DNA from: Lachnospiraceae bacterium
GTDB taxonomy: Bacteria > Bacillota > Clostridia > Lachnospirales > Lachnospiraceae
Reading direction: 5' to 3'
NCBI GenBank assembly: GCA_902363555.1
Contig: CABJAM010000012.1
Location: 1 to 64,000 of the forward strand
DNA: 64,000 nucleotides
The notes beneath the pieces are model-generated. The model worked only from the letters and a program-made list of their open reading frames with translations, did not search any database and had not been told where the DNA came from. Below, piece by piece: positions 1 to 8,251 of this stretch (positions are counted from its first letter, which is position 1; each line of letters starts with the position of its first letter). The position numbers and the translations under genes were made by a program.

Positions 1-48
1 TTTTTTAATAATTTTAATTTTAAGAAGGGGTCTGTTCACCATACACAT

Positions 49-92
49 AAATCGTCAGAAGCTCTGTATTTACAGGGATTCTGACGATTTTG
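49..92. terminator. Hairpin terminator ahead of rplS
   Basis: The arms ATCGTCAGAA (51-60) and TTCTGACGAT (79-88) are perfectly complementary, with further pairing of CTCTGTA against TACAGGG inside. A short T run follows on the plus strand and an A run precedes it, so it may act in both directions. It would end the transcript of a gene lying left of the window. Confidence 0.7.
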
Positions 93-193
93 CTTCCAAA
101 CTTGAGATACACTGAGGCGCTTGAAATTTCAATCGTTTCTAAAAAAGTACAGAAAAAAATCGCAACTTTTTAATCGATATTTGCATTTTTTCC

Positions 194-222
194 TTGCATT
201 TGTTCCCAATTCATGGTAGAAT
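194..222 (+). promoter_or_regulatory. Sigma-A-type promoter for rplS
   Basis: TTGCAT at 194-199 and TAGAAT at 217-222 are separated by 17 bp, close to the vegetative consensus. Transcription would start near 229, giving an rplS leader of about 130 nt. No other good promoter lies between the upstream terminator and rplS. Confidence 0.65.
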
Positions 223-259
223 ACGTTGTTGTGAGAATAGGATGGTCCTCTGTTACAAG

Positions 260-311
260 CCGTATCCGGTGCCACCAGGCACCCACAGGTTAATGACCTG
301 TATGATAACGG
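260..311 (+). promoter_or_regulatory. Structured 5' leader of rplS (candidate L19 leader)
   Basis: The leader can fold into a three-way junction. The closing stem pairs CCGTATC (260-266) with GATAACGG (304-311). Two hairpins sit inside it: GGTGCC/GGCACC (268-273 with 278-283) and ACAGGT/ACCTGT (285-290 with 296-301). Ribosomal protein L19 leaders of Firmicutes are known autoregulatory RNAs. The fold is seen here; identity with that family is inferred from position and shape. Confidence 0.5.
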
Positions 312-360
312 TAAAAAGGCGTATTAAGAACATCTAATATTATAAGGAGGTTCACACAAG

Positions 361-708
361 ATGAACGAAATTATCAAGAATATTGAAGCTGCTCAGCTGA
401 AAGCAGAAGTACCTGTATTTAATGTAGGCGATACTGTAAAAGTATACGCTAAAGTAAAAGAGGGTAACAGAGAAAGAACACAGGTTTTTGAAGGCACAGT
501 TCTGAAGAGACAGAACGGTGGAAACCGTGAAACTTTCACTGTAAGAAAATCTTCCAATGGTATCGGCGTTGAAAAAACCTGGCCATTACATTCCCCGATC
601 GTAGAAAAGATCGAGGTTGTAAGAAAAGGTAAAGTAAGACGTGCGAAATTATTCTACTTAAGAGACAGAGTAGGTAAAGCTGCCAAGGTTAAAGAGTTAG
701 TTAAATAA
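361..708 (+). CDS. rplS: 50S ribosomal protein L19
   Basis: The 115-residue product matches bacterial L19 in length and pattern, with FNVGDTVKVYAKVKEGNRER, the core QVFEGTVLKRQNGG and the C-terminal YLRDRVGKAAKVKE. L19 sits at the 30S/50S interface of the ribosome. AAGGAGG lies eight bases before the ATG. The gene is transcribed alone: it has its own promoter and structured leader, and a terminator directly follows. In many Firmicutes it follows trmD; here the upstream 360 bp holds only the terminator and leader. Identification is secure. Confidence 0.98.
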   Translation: MNEIIKNIEAAQLKAEVPVFNVGDTVKVYAKVKEGNRERTQVFEGTVLKRQNGGNRETFTVRKSSNGIGVEKTWPLHSPIVEKIEVVRKGKVRRAKLFYLRDRVGKAAKVKELVK

Positions 709-718
709 TTATGAAAAC

Positions 719-752
719 TGGGACAGGTACAATGCGTAGTTGTCCCATTTTT
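719..752 (+). terminator. Terminator after rplS
   Basis: TGGGACA (719-725) pairs with TGTCCCA (741-747), followed by a five-T run. It separates rplS from the signal peptidase gene downstream. Confidence 0.7.
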
Positions 753-841
753 GTATCCACAGGTGCGCGGCCGGTCTGGAGTGCGGTTGAATCTTAGATC
801 AGCCTCCGGTCCGTTCGCGGCGAAAACAAAGGGGAATACGT

Positions 842-1396
842 GTGGCTGGAAGTTTTACAAGAAAACGCAGAAGATTTGTCAGGAAAGTCCGGGCAATGAA
901 AATCCCCCGGAAGATTTTCCATATGACAATGATCATCCTGGGCTTTGTTGCTGCCATATTTCTGGGAATCATGGCGGGGCGGTTGTTTGGTACGAAGGTC
1001 GTGGTGGATGGAAATTCCATGGAACCTACGGTGGCCAGCAATGATACGGTCCGCGTGAATAAACTGATCTACAAGCTCCGTAAGCCGGGGCGGCTGGATA
1101 TGGTTGTCTTTGATATGGGCAAAAGTGAGACAAGCCGCTATTTTGTACGGCGCGTTGTAGGACTTCCCGGGGAGACGGTTCAGATCATCGAAGGGAAGAT
1201 TTATATTAACGACGAGCCGTTGGAATATAAATATAATAATGAATATATCGAGGATGCCGGTCTGGCATCGGAGCCGGTGACTCTGGGCATTGAGGAGTAT
1301 TTTGTTATCGGTGATAATTATAATCAATGCGACGACAGCCGGTTTGGTTCTATTGGAAATCTCGATAAGGACCAGATTGTTGGAAAGGCAGGTTAA
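842..1396 (+). CDS. Signal peptidase I paralog, catalytic Lys replaced by Arg
   Basis: This 184-residue protein has the S26 layout: a basic N-terminus, one membrane segment (about residues 27-49), box B GNSMEPT with the candidate Ser59, and box D RRVVGLPGE. The general-base lysine precedes the conserved Arg in box D of family members (YIKRIIGLPGE in the paralog at 2383). Here that position is Arg103 (codon CGG, 1148-1150). Box E reads GDNYNQCDDSR instead of GDNRxxSxDSR, and the protein stops just after the GKAG segment, without the usual final strand. The GTG start follows AAAGGGG. rbgA begins 3 nt after the stop. It may be inactive, a regulator of secretion, or a peptidase with altered chemistry. 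Confidence 0.8.
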   Translation: MAGSFTRKRRRFVRKVRAMKIPRKIFHMTMIILGFVAAIFLGIMAGRLFGTKVVVDGNSMEPTVASNDTVRVNKLIYKLRKPGRLDMVVFDMGKSETSRYFVRRVVGLPGETVQIIEGKIYINDEPLEYKYNNEYIEDAGLASEPVTLGIEEYFVIGDNYNQCDDSRFGSIGNLDKDQIVGKAG

Positions 1397-1399
1397 TAT

Positions 1400-2245
1400 A
1401 TGAACATACAGTGGTATCCGGGGCATATGACAAAAGCCCGGCGGATGATGCAGGAGGATATAAAACTCATTGACATCGTCATCGAGCTGGTAGATGCCAG
1501 AGTTCCAATAAGCAGTAAAAATCCGGATATTGATGAGCTGGCAAAGGGAAAGGCCCGCCTGATACTTTTAAATAAATCGGATCTGGCAGATAAAGAACAG
1601 ACAAAGGCCTGGGAAAGCTATTTTAAGGCCAGGGGATATTTTGTCCTGGCGATGGACTCCAGAAACTCCAAGAATGTGAAGGCTGTGACCGGTGTCATAC
1701 TGGAGGCCTGTAAAGAAAAAATAGAGCGTGACCGCAAAAGAGGTATCATCAACCGGCCGGTGCGCGCCATGATCGTTGGTATTCCCAATGTGGGAAAATC
1801 GACTTTTATAAATACCCTGGCGGGAAAGGCCTGTACAAAGACCGGAAACAAGCCGGGTGTGACCAAGGGAAAGCAGTGGATACGCCTGAATAAAAGCGTG
1901 GAGCTGCTGGATACGCCGGGAATTTTATGGCCCAAGTTTGAGGACCAGAGCGTGGGACAGAAGCTGGCCATGATCGGTTCGATTAAGGATGATATATTAG
2001 ATTTGCGGGAGCTGGCATGGCTGCTTATTGGACTGCTTACGGAAAAATATCCCGGAGTATTACAAAAGCGCTACACGATCCATGAAAATAATGATAAAAT
2101 GAATGTGATCGAGCAGATTGCCGATGTCCGCAACTGCCGTTTAAAGGGAAACGAACCGGACATCGATAAGGCGGCACGGCTGCTGCTGGACGATTTCAGA
2201 AGTGCCAAGCTGGGAACGATTACTCTGGATTTCCCGGAGGAATAA
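1400..2245 (+). CDS. rbgA: Ribosome biogenesis GTPase RbgA (YlqF)
   Basis: This is a circularly permuted GTPase of 281 residues. The G4 motif NKSD (near residue 58) comes before the G1 motif GIPNVGKST (near 126) and the G3 motif DTPG. The N-terminus WYPGHMTKA is the RbgA/YlqF signature. RbgA acts in late assembly of the 50S subunit. The gene starts 3 nt after the signal peptidase-like gene, so the two are probably cotranscribed. Its place near rplS and rnhB is common in Firmicutes. Confidence 0.95.
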   Translation: MNIQWYPGHMTKARRMMQEDIKLIDIVIELVDARVPISSKNPDIDELAKGKARLILLNKSDLADKEQTKAWESYFKARGYFVLAMDSRNSKNVKAVTGVILEACKEKIERDRKRGIINRPVRAMIVGIPNVGKSTFINTLAGKACTKTGNKPGVTKGKQWIRLNKSVELLDTPGILWPKFEDQSVGQKLAMIGSIKDDILDLRELAWLLIGLLTEKYPGVLQKRYTIHENNDKMNVIEQIADVRNCRLKGNEPDIDKAARLLLDDFRSAKLGTITLDFPEE

Positions 2246-2256
2246 AGCTATTGGTT

Positions 2257-2328
2257 TGCCAGTAAATGGTATCCTATTAAGGCTACTGTTACTGGCCTGC
2301 CAGAGAATGGTATCGGATTAAAGGCTGA
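2257..2328 (+). repeat. Two imperfect 41-bp direct repeats
   Basis: TGCCAG near 2257 and again at 2298 begins two similar stretches sharing AATGGTATC, ATTAA and AGGCT, with a 41-bp period. They fill most of the gap between rbgA and lepB. No open reading frame or known motif was recognised. Confidence 0.4.
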
Positions 2329-2382
2329 CGTAGCGTCCTATCGCGGATGCACGGATTATAGCAGACAGGATTTGATGTATGT

Positions 2383-3072
2383 ATGGAAAATTTTGAAATG
2401 TATGACAGTGACCCACTGTCTGAAGAAAGAAATATAAAACCAAATAGCGGTGATATCGATGCTGAAAAATCAGATCAAAGCAGCGGTGGTGCGGGAACTT
2501 CGGATATGCCGGAGGAAAATGAACCGGGGAAGCCGCAAAAGAGCATTGGCCGGGAAATTTTAAGCTTTGCCGGCTATTTGGTGGTCGTTCTTGTGATTAC
2601 ATATCTCATCGTGCACTTTGTCGGCGTGCGCACCGAGGTTATTGGAACAAGCATGACGCCAACCTTACAAAACGGCGATAATCTGATCGTAGAAAAGCTC
2701 AGTTACCGGTTTGGAGATCCACAGCGGTACGATATTATTGTTTTCCCATATCCGGAGAATCCAAAAAAGCATTACATTAAGCGGATCATCGGCCTTCCCG
2801 GAGAAACAGTGCAGATCATGGACGGCTATGTCTATATTAATGGAGAGCTGCTGGGTGAAGAGTATGGAAATGCGGTTATGAATAATGCCGGTGTGGCCAG
2901 TGAGCCAGTGATCCTTGGAAGTGATGAATATTTCGTCCTTGGCGACAACCGAAATAACAGCGAGGACAGCCGGTATGCGGCTGTGGGGAATATTAAACGG
3001 AGCGAGATATCCGGCAGAGCCTGGCTGAGGATCTGGCCGTTTAAAACTTTTGGAATATTACGGCATCAATAG
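2383..3072 (+). CDS. lepB: Signal peptidase I
   Basis: This 229-residue type I signal peptidase removes signal peptides from secreted proteins at the outer face of the membrane. About 57 hydrophilic, mostly acidic residues precede one membrane segment (about 58-80). Box B has GTSMTPT with nucleophile Ser90, box D has HYIKRIIGLPGE with general base Lys133, and box E is the canonical GDNRNNSEDSR. The C-terminus keeps the GRAWLRIWPF strand missing from the paralog at 842. The long acidic cytoplasmic extension is longer than in classical SipS-type enzymes. This is probably the active enzyme of the pair. Confidence 0.93.
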   Translation: MENFEMYDSDPLSEERNIKPNSGDIDAEKSDQSSGGAGTSDMPEENEPGKPQKSIGREILSFAGYLVVVLVITYLIVHFVGVRTEVIGTSMTPTLQNGDNLIVEKLSYRFGDPQRYDIIVFPYPENPKKHYIKRIIGLPGETVQIMDGYVYINGELLGEEYGNAVMNNAGVASEPVILGSDEYFVLGDNRNNSEDSRYAAVGNIKRSEISGRAWLRIWPFKTFGILRHQ

Positions 3073-3153
3073 AATGTGGGTTGCAAAATACTGCCGGCGG
3101 TTTCGGAGCGGCTCCTAAAAAGGGCCGCTGCGGGGCCGCCGGTGTTATATTAT

Positions 3154-3420
3154 GCGCGAAGCAACGAGCCATAAAGGGGAGCTAGCTCACCTTTATGGCG
3201 ACTGCCGCGATCCGGCGGAGCGGAGCGTAGCCGGATGCGCGAAGCAACGAGCTGCAAAGGGGAGCTGGCTCAGATTTATGGCGACTGCCGCGATCCGGCG
3301 GAGCGAAGCGTAGCCGGATGCATGAAGCAACGAGCTGCAAAGGGGAGCTGGCTCAGATTTATGGCGACTGCCGCGATCCGGCGGAGCGGAGCGTAGCCGG
3401 ATGCACGAAGCAACGAGCCG
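3154..3420. repeat. Tandem array of an 83-bp structured repeat (three units plus a partial)
   Basis: Units begin at 3154, 3237 and 3320, with a truncated fourth at 3403, spaced by exactly 83 bp. In unit 1, CCATAAAGG (3169-3177) pairs with CCTTTATGG (3190-3198) around an inner GAGC/GCTC stem, and ATCCGGC (3210-3216) pairs with GCCGGAT (3230-3236). The same unit recurs at 58344, and its second half at 41604, with compensatory changes in the stems. The array fills the gap before rnhB, and the rnhB ribosome site abuts its end. It resembles REP-like dispersed palindromic elements; no coding potential was seen. Confidence 0.85.
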
Positions 3421-3444
3421 GATGTACGAAGGAGGATGAGTTTC

Positions 3445-4203
3445 ATGGCGAAACGGATACAGGAGATAAAGGCGGAGTTTGATTTGGCGAGTCCGGAGAA
3501 AAAGAAGAATCTGTGCCGTATTTATGCGGCAGATGAGCGCAGCGGCGTCCAGGCGCTCATACGGCGCGTGGAGCGGGAGGCGGAAAAACTCCTCAAAGAA
3601 TATGCGCGGATAGAACGGATGTTGGAATATGAGAAAAAATACGATTATTTAGCTTATATCTGTGGTATTGATGAAGCCGGGCGGGGACCGCTGGCCGGGC
3701 CGGTGGTGGCCGGGGCGGTGATATTGCCCAAGGACGCCAGGATTTTATACTTAAATGACTCAAAGCAGCTCTCGCCTCAAAAACGGGAGGAGCTTTTTGA
3801 TATTATTATGGAAGAAGCTGTGAGTGTCGGTGTTGGAATCGTCAGCGCACAGCGGATCGATGAGATCAATATACTGCAGGCCACCTACGAGGCGATGCGT
3901 GAGGCAGTGGCCATGCTGTCTCCGGTGCCGGAGCTTTTGCTCAACGATGCGGTGCGTATTCCCGGGATAACGATTCCTCAGGTGCCCATTGTCAAGGGAG
4001 ATGCCAAAAGTCTTTCCATCGCGGCGGCCAGCGTCATCGCCAAGGTGACCAGGGACCGGATGATGGTGCAGTACGAGGAATTATATCCGGGCTACGGGTT
4101 TGCCAAGAGTAAGGGATATGGTACGAAGGAGCACATCGAGATGATCCAAAAAAACGGACCTTCGCCTATACACAGAGCAACGTTTATCAAAAATTTTATT
4201 TGA
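3445..4203 (+). CDS. rnhB: Ribonuclease HII
   Basis: RNase HII cuts the RNA strand of RNA/DNA hybrids and removes misincorporated ribonucleotides. The catalytic start of the domain, GIDEAGRGPLAGPV, is preceded by about 70 residues of predicted helix, the long N-terminal form seen in Firmicutes. NDSKQLSPQKRE and the C-terminal AAASVIAKVTRDR motif are present. The ATG at 3445 is preferred to the in-frame ATG at 3436, because AGGAGG (3430-3435) directly abuts the latter but lies 9 nt from the former. The product is 252 residues. yraN follows closely, a common pairing. Confidence 0.95.
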   Translation: MAKRIQEIKAEFDLASPEKKKNLCRIYAADERSGVQALIRRVEREAEKLLKEYARIERMLEYEKKYDYLAYICGIDEAGRGPLAGPVVAGAVILPKDARILYLNDSKQLSPQKREELFDIIMEEAVSVGVGIVSAQRIDEINILQATYEAMREAVAMLSPVPELLLNDAVRIPGITIPQVPIVKGDAKSLSIAAASVIAKVTRDRMMVQYEELYPGYGFAKSKGYGTKEHIEMIQKNGPSPIHRATFIKNFI

Positions 4204-4224
4204 ATACATAAAGGGATGGGGCCT

Positions 4225-4587
4225 ATGGAGGAGCATAAAACTGCAAATTACCGGGCGCGGGGAACGTATTATGAAGGGGCATGTGCGGCCTGGCTGGAAA
4301 GAAACGGTTATGAGATCATTACGCGCAATTTCCGCTGCCGAATTGGTGAGGTGGATCTGATCGCGAAAAATGAGGGCTATCTTGTATTTATCGAGGTAAA
4401 GTTTCGCAAAAACGCATGTATGGGCGCTCCTTATGAGGCGGTGGACGGACGCAAGCAGATGCGTATCCGCCAGACCGCCCGCTGGTACATGAAGATGAAA
4501 CGGCTGCCGGCCAATACGCCGGTGCGGTTTGACGTGATGGCTGTCAGCGGCGGCGACATACAACTGTATAAAAATGCGTTTTATTAA
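4225..4587 (+). CDS. yraN: YraN family (UPF0102) endonuclease-like protein
   Basis: About 120 residues with the UPF0102 signature: GTYYEGACAAWLERNGYEII, then RCRIGEVDLIAK and FIEVKFRKN. The E-V-D and E-V-K residues form a PD-(D/E)XK-like nuclease core. The cellular role of this family is not settled; it is widely found next to rnhB, as here. ATG 4225 is preferred to ATG 4216 because AAGGG lies 9 nt before it; either start is possible. The next gene starts 112 nt later, across a GC-rich spacer with a short GGCAGGCCTGCC palindrome. Confidence 0.9.
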   Translation: MEEHKTANYRARGTYYEGACAAWLERNGYEIITRNFRCRIGEVDLIAKNEGYLVFIEVKFRKNACMGAPYEAVDGRKQMRIRQTARWYMKMKRLPANTPVRFDVMAVSGGDIQLYKNAFY

Positions 4588-4699
4588 AAATACTTCAGGC
4601 AGGCCTGCCAACGCACTGCGCAGGCTGTGCGCCCTCCCCCAGAACGGGGAGCGGATGTTGTACTGTGGCTGTACGAATGAATATAACGTGGAGGTATAT

Positions 4700-5575
4700 A
4701 TGCAATTCGATAATATAAATGAACCAGGTGTAAACGAACTGTGGACACCGCAGGCCCATGTGGTCGGTGGCGTGGACGGCGTGCCGGTCATTAAGTTTAA
4801 TGCTTTTGAATCCATGGACTGGCTCGAACATGGATTTTCTACCCGGTTGGGCGGTGTGAGCACCGGCACTTTTGAATCCATGAACCTGTCCTTTACCCGC
4901 GGAGATGACCCGGAGCTTGTGATGGAAAACTTCCGCCGTTTTGGCAATGCGATACATATGGATCATAAAGATATGATATTTACCCATCAGACGCATACGA
5001 CGAATATTCGTGTGGTAACTGCGGATGATAAAGGGAAAGGGATCACGAAGGCGCGGAACTATTCCGACATTGACGGTTTGATCACCAATGAACCGGAACT
5101 GGCACTGGTCACCTTTTTTGCCGACTGTGTGCCGCTGTATTTTGCGGACCCGGTGACGCGGGCCATTGGCGCCAGTCATTCCGGCTGGCGGGGAACCGTG
5201 TCGCGGATGGGAGAGGCCACTGTTCGGGCAATGAATGAAGCTTACGGCTGCCGGCCGGAAAATATGACGGCTGTGATCGGGCCGAGCATCTGCCAGAAAT
5301 GCTATGAAGTCAGTCAGGATGTGGCGGATGCTTTTGCCGAAAGCTTTCCTGAGCAGGAGTGGCGGGATTTTATCTATGACAAGGGTCATGGGAAATACCA
5401 ACTGGATTTGTGGCGGGCGAACTGGTATATATTAAAGGCGGCGGGGATACCGGAGGAAAATATCCATATTTCCGGTTTGTGTACCCATTGCCATCCAAAT
5501 ACACTGTGGTCTCACCGGAGCCTGGGAACTGCCCGCGGCAGTCTGGCGGGATTTATGATGATCAATAAGAGGTAA
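4700..5575 (+). CDS. pgeF: Laccase-domain protein, YfiH/PgeF family
   Basis: The 291-residue product carries the multicopper-oxidase-like YfiH fold, with the metal-binding residues visible in THQTH, FFADCVPLYF and GASHSGWRGT, and the late CTHCH motif. Members have been described as peptidoglycan editing factors that clear wrongly built muropeptides, and some act on purine nucleosides. The frame stays open upstream to 4574, but GGAGG at 4690-4694 lies just before ATG 4700, which gives the usual family length, so that start is chosen. The DUF512 gene starts four bases after the stop. Confidence 0.9.
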   Translation: MQFDNINEPGVNELWTPQAHVVGGVDGVPVIKFNAFESMDWLEHGFSTRLGGVSTGTFESMNLSFTRGDDPELVMENFRRFGNAIHMDHKDMIFTHQTHTTNIRVVTADDKGKGITKARNYSDIDGLITNEPELALVTFFADCVPLYFADPVTRAIGASHSGWRGTVSRMGEATVRAMNEAYGCRPENMTAVIGPSICQKCYEVSQDVADAFAESFPEQEWRDFIYDKGHGKYQLDLWRANWYILKAAGIPEENIHISGLCTHCHPNTLWSHRSLGTARGSLAGFMMINKR

Positions 5576-5579
5576 ATCT

Positions 5580-6917
5580 ATGAGTAAAAAATATTTGCAC
5601 ATTATCCGGGAGGTGGCTCCCGGGAGCATCGCCCAGGAGCTGGAGCTGGTTCCGGGGGATGGGGTGTATATGGTCAATCATCAGGTTATTGAGGACGTAT
5701 TTGATTATCAATACCTGATCAATGACGAAGAAGTTGTTTTAAGTGTCATCAAGGAAAATGGCGAGGAATGGGAACTGGAGATTGAAAAGGATTTCGACGA
5801 AGACCTGGGTATCTCTTTTGAGTCCAATTTGATGGATAATTATAAATCCTGCAGTAATAAATGTATTTTCTGTTTTATCGATCAACTGCCCAGTGGCATG
5901 CGCGACACGATGTATTTTAAGGATGACGATTCCCGACTATCTTTTTTGCAGGGAAATTATATCACCCTGACGAATATGAAGGATAAGGATCTGGAACGGA
6001 TCATTAAATACAAGCTGGCGCCTATTAACATATCGGTCCAGAGCACGGAACCTGAGCTGCGGTGCATGATGCTCCACAACCGGTTTGCGGGAAAGCTTAT
6101 GGACCAGTTGAAGCGGCTGTATGACGGGCGCATTGAGATGAATGCACAGATCGTACTTTGTAAAAATATAAATGACGGGGTTCATCTGGATCGGAGTATC
6201 GAGGATTTAAGCCGTTTTATGCCATATATGGAGAGCGTTTCCGTGGTGCCCATGGGATTTACAAAATACAGGGATGGACTTTACCATGTCGAACCGTTTA
6301 ACTGTGAGGATGCCGCTGCTGTTTTGACCCAGATCCATCATTGGCAGGAAAAGCTTTTGGAGGAATACGGAAACCGGTTTATTTATGCCGGGGATGAGTG
6401 GTATATTATGGCCGGCATGGAGGTGCCGGAGGCGGAAGCTTATGATGGCTTTGGCCAGTTGGAGAATGGTATCGGGATGATGCGGCTGCTCATGGACGAA
6501 TTTCGCGAGGCGCTTGCGGCTGTGGATGGTGATGACCGCTGCCGCCACGTGTCTATTGTGAGCGGAAAGCTGGCCAGTGACCATATCCGGCAGCTTATCA
6601 AGGAGCTTGAGGAAAAGTTCCCAAATGTGCGCGCCGATGTTTTCTGTATCACAAATAAATTTTTCGGGGAAAGTATTACAGTCACAGGACTTCTCACCGG
6701 CGGCGACATCATAGAGCAGCTTAAAGGCAAGGATCTGGGCGAACGGCTGCTGCTCCCGGTAAATATGCTCCGCAGCGGCGAGCGGGTGCTGCTGGACGAT
6801 ATTACGGTGGAGGATATTGAAAAAGCTTTACAAGTTCCGGCAGATATTATAAAATCTAATGGAGATGACCTTGTATTAAAAATATTAGGAAAAGCATCAG
6901 GTAGAAAAGGAGAGTAA
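5580..6917 (+). CDS. DUF512 family radical SAM protein with PDZ-like N-terminus
   Basis: 445 residues. A PDZ-like domain (about 1-65, with GDGVYMVNHQVI) is followed by the radical SAM cluster motif CSNKCIFCF (about residues 91-99) and the C-terminal DUF512 region, including VPMGFTKYRDG and TGLLTGGDI. This matches the TIGR03279 family, which is conserved next to der in Clostridia. Its reaction is unknown to me. The stop is one base from the der start, so the two genes are almost certainly cotranslated. Confidence 0.9.
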   Translation: MSKKYLHIIREVAPGSIAQELELVPGDGVYMVNHQVIEDVFDYQYLINDEEVVLSVIKENGEEWELEIEKDFDEDLGISFESNLMDNYKSCSNKCIFCFIDQLPSGMRDTMYFKDDDSRLSFLQGNYITLTNMKDKDLERIIKYKLAPINISVQSTEPELRCMMLHNRFAGKLMDQLKRLYDGRIEMNAQIVLCKNINDGVHLDRSIEDLSRFMPYMESVSVVPMGFTKYRDGLYHVEPFNCEDAAAVLTQIHHWQEKLLEEYGNRFIYAGDEWYIMAGMEVPEAEAYDGFGQLENGIGMMRLLMDEFREALAAVDGDDRCRHVSIVSGKLASDHIRQLIKELEEKFPNVRADVFCITNKFFGESITVTGLLTGGDIIEQLKGKDLGERLLLPVNMLRSGERVLLDDITVEDIEKALQVPADIIKSNGDDLVLKILGKASGRKGE

Positions 6918-6918
6918 T

Positions 6919-8244
6919 ATGAGCAGACCAATCGTAGCCATCGTGGGCCGCCCAAATGTGGGCAAATCCACGTTGTTTAATGTACTGGCCGGCCAGCAGA
7001 TCAGCATTGTCAAGGATACGCCGGGAGTTACCCGCGATCGTATCTATGCCGATGTGACCTGGCTGGATATGCAGTTTACATTGATAGACACCGGAGGTAT
7101 TGAGCCGGAAAGTAAGGATCTTATTTTAGCGAGTATGCGCCAGCAGGCGGAAATTGCCATAGAAACCGCAGATGTGATCATGTTTATCACCGATGTGCGT
7201 CAGGGCGTTCTGGATGCGGATTTCAAAGTGGCGGATATGCTGCGCCGTTCCGGAAAGCCGGTCGTGCTTGTGGTCAACAAGGTGGACAGCTTTGACAAGT
7301 TCATGCCGGATGTGTATGAATTTTATAATCTGGGGATTGGCGATCCCATGCCGGTTTCCGCCGCTTCGCGTCTGGGGATTGGTGATATGCTGGACGAAGT
7401 GGCCAAGTATTTTAACAAAACACAGACCGAGGAAGAGGACGACGACCGTCCGAAGATTGCCATTGTGGGCAAGCCCAATGTGGGAAAATCCTCTCTTATC
7501 AATAAGCTGGTGGGCGAGGACCGGGTGATCGTCTCCGATATTGCCGGAACGACACGGGATGCCATCGATACACCGGTGAAATATCACGGCCGGGAGTATG
7601 TGTTTATCGATACGGCCGGACTGCGGCGGAAAAGTAAGATTAAAGAGGAGCTGGAGCGTTACAGCATTATCCGTACAGTCACCGCGGTGGAGCGGGCGGA
7701 TGTGGTCGTTCTGCTCATCGATGCCACCGAGGGCGTGACCGAGCAGGATGCCAAGATTGCAGGAATTGCCCATGAGCGTGGTAAAGGCATGATCATTGCC
7801 GTAAACAAATGGGATGCGATTGAAAAGAATGATAAAACCATTTACAAATTTACCAACGACGTTCGGGATAAGCTGGCCTATATGCCTTATGCGGAGCTGC
7901 TCTTTATTTCAGCGCTGACCGGGCAGCGGGTGAGCAAGCTGTATGAGACGATCGATGCGGTAATTGAAAATCATGCGCTCCGGGTAGGTACAGGCGTGCT
8001 CAATGAAATCCTGTCCGAGGCCGTAGCTATGAAGCAGCCGCCTTCGGATAAGGGCAAGCGCCTGAGACTTTATTATATTACCCAGGTGTCTGTAAAGCCG
8101 CCGACCTTTGTCATCTTCATCAATGACAAGGAGCTGACTCATTTTTCATATACCCGTTATATAGAAAATAAAATCCGTGAAGCGTTCGGATTCCGCGGAA
8201 CTCCCCTGAGATTCATATACCGCGAACGCAAGGAAAAGGAGTAG
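6919..8244 (+). CDS. der: Ribosome biogenesis GTPase Der (EngA)
   Basis: Two tandem GTPase domains are visible in 441 residues. Domain 1 has GRPNVGKST, DTGGIE and NKVD; domain 2 has GKPNVGKSS, DTAGLRRK and NKWD. A C-terminal KH-like domain ends with FGFRGTPLRFIYRERK. Der is an essential factor for 50S maturation. AAGGAG precedes the ATG. The order DUF512-der-plsY-gpsA is typical of Clostridia. Confidence 0.98.
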   Translation: MSRPIVAIVGRPNVGKSTLFNVLAGQQISIVKDTPGVTRDRIYADVTWLDMQFTLIDTGGIEPESKDLILASMRQQAEIAIETADVIMFITDVRQGVLDADFKVADMLRRSGKPVVLVVNKVDSFDKFMPDVYEFYNLGIGDPMPVSAASRLGIGDMLDEVAKYFNKTQTEEEDDDRPKIAIVGKPNVGKSSLINKLVGEDRVIVSDIAGTTRDAIDTPVKYHGREYVFIDTAGLRRKSKIKEELERYSIIRTVTAVERADVVVLLIDATEGVTEQDAKIAGIAHERGKGMIIAVNKWDAIEKNDKTIYKFTNDVRDKLAYMPYAELLFISALTGQRVSKLYETIDAVIENHALRVGTGVLNEILSEAVAMKQPPSDKGKRLRLYYITQVSVKPPTFVIFINDKELTHFSYTRYIENKIREAFGFRGTPLRFIYRERKEKE

Positions 8245-8251
8245 GATTTTC

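Noticed and set aside
751..1044. Open frame of 97 codons overlapping the signal peptidase-like gene
   Set aside because: It lies out of frame within a gene whose family motifs are clear, and it has no plausible start signal.
4081..4947. Long open frame on the minus strand (288 codons) over rnhB, yraN and pgeF
   Set aside because: It lies antisense to three well-supported genes, has no ribosome site and its translation resembles no protein. Several similar antisense frames (for example 61432-62331) were dropped for the same reason.
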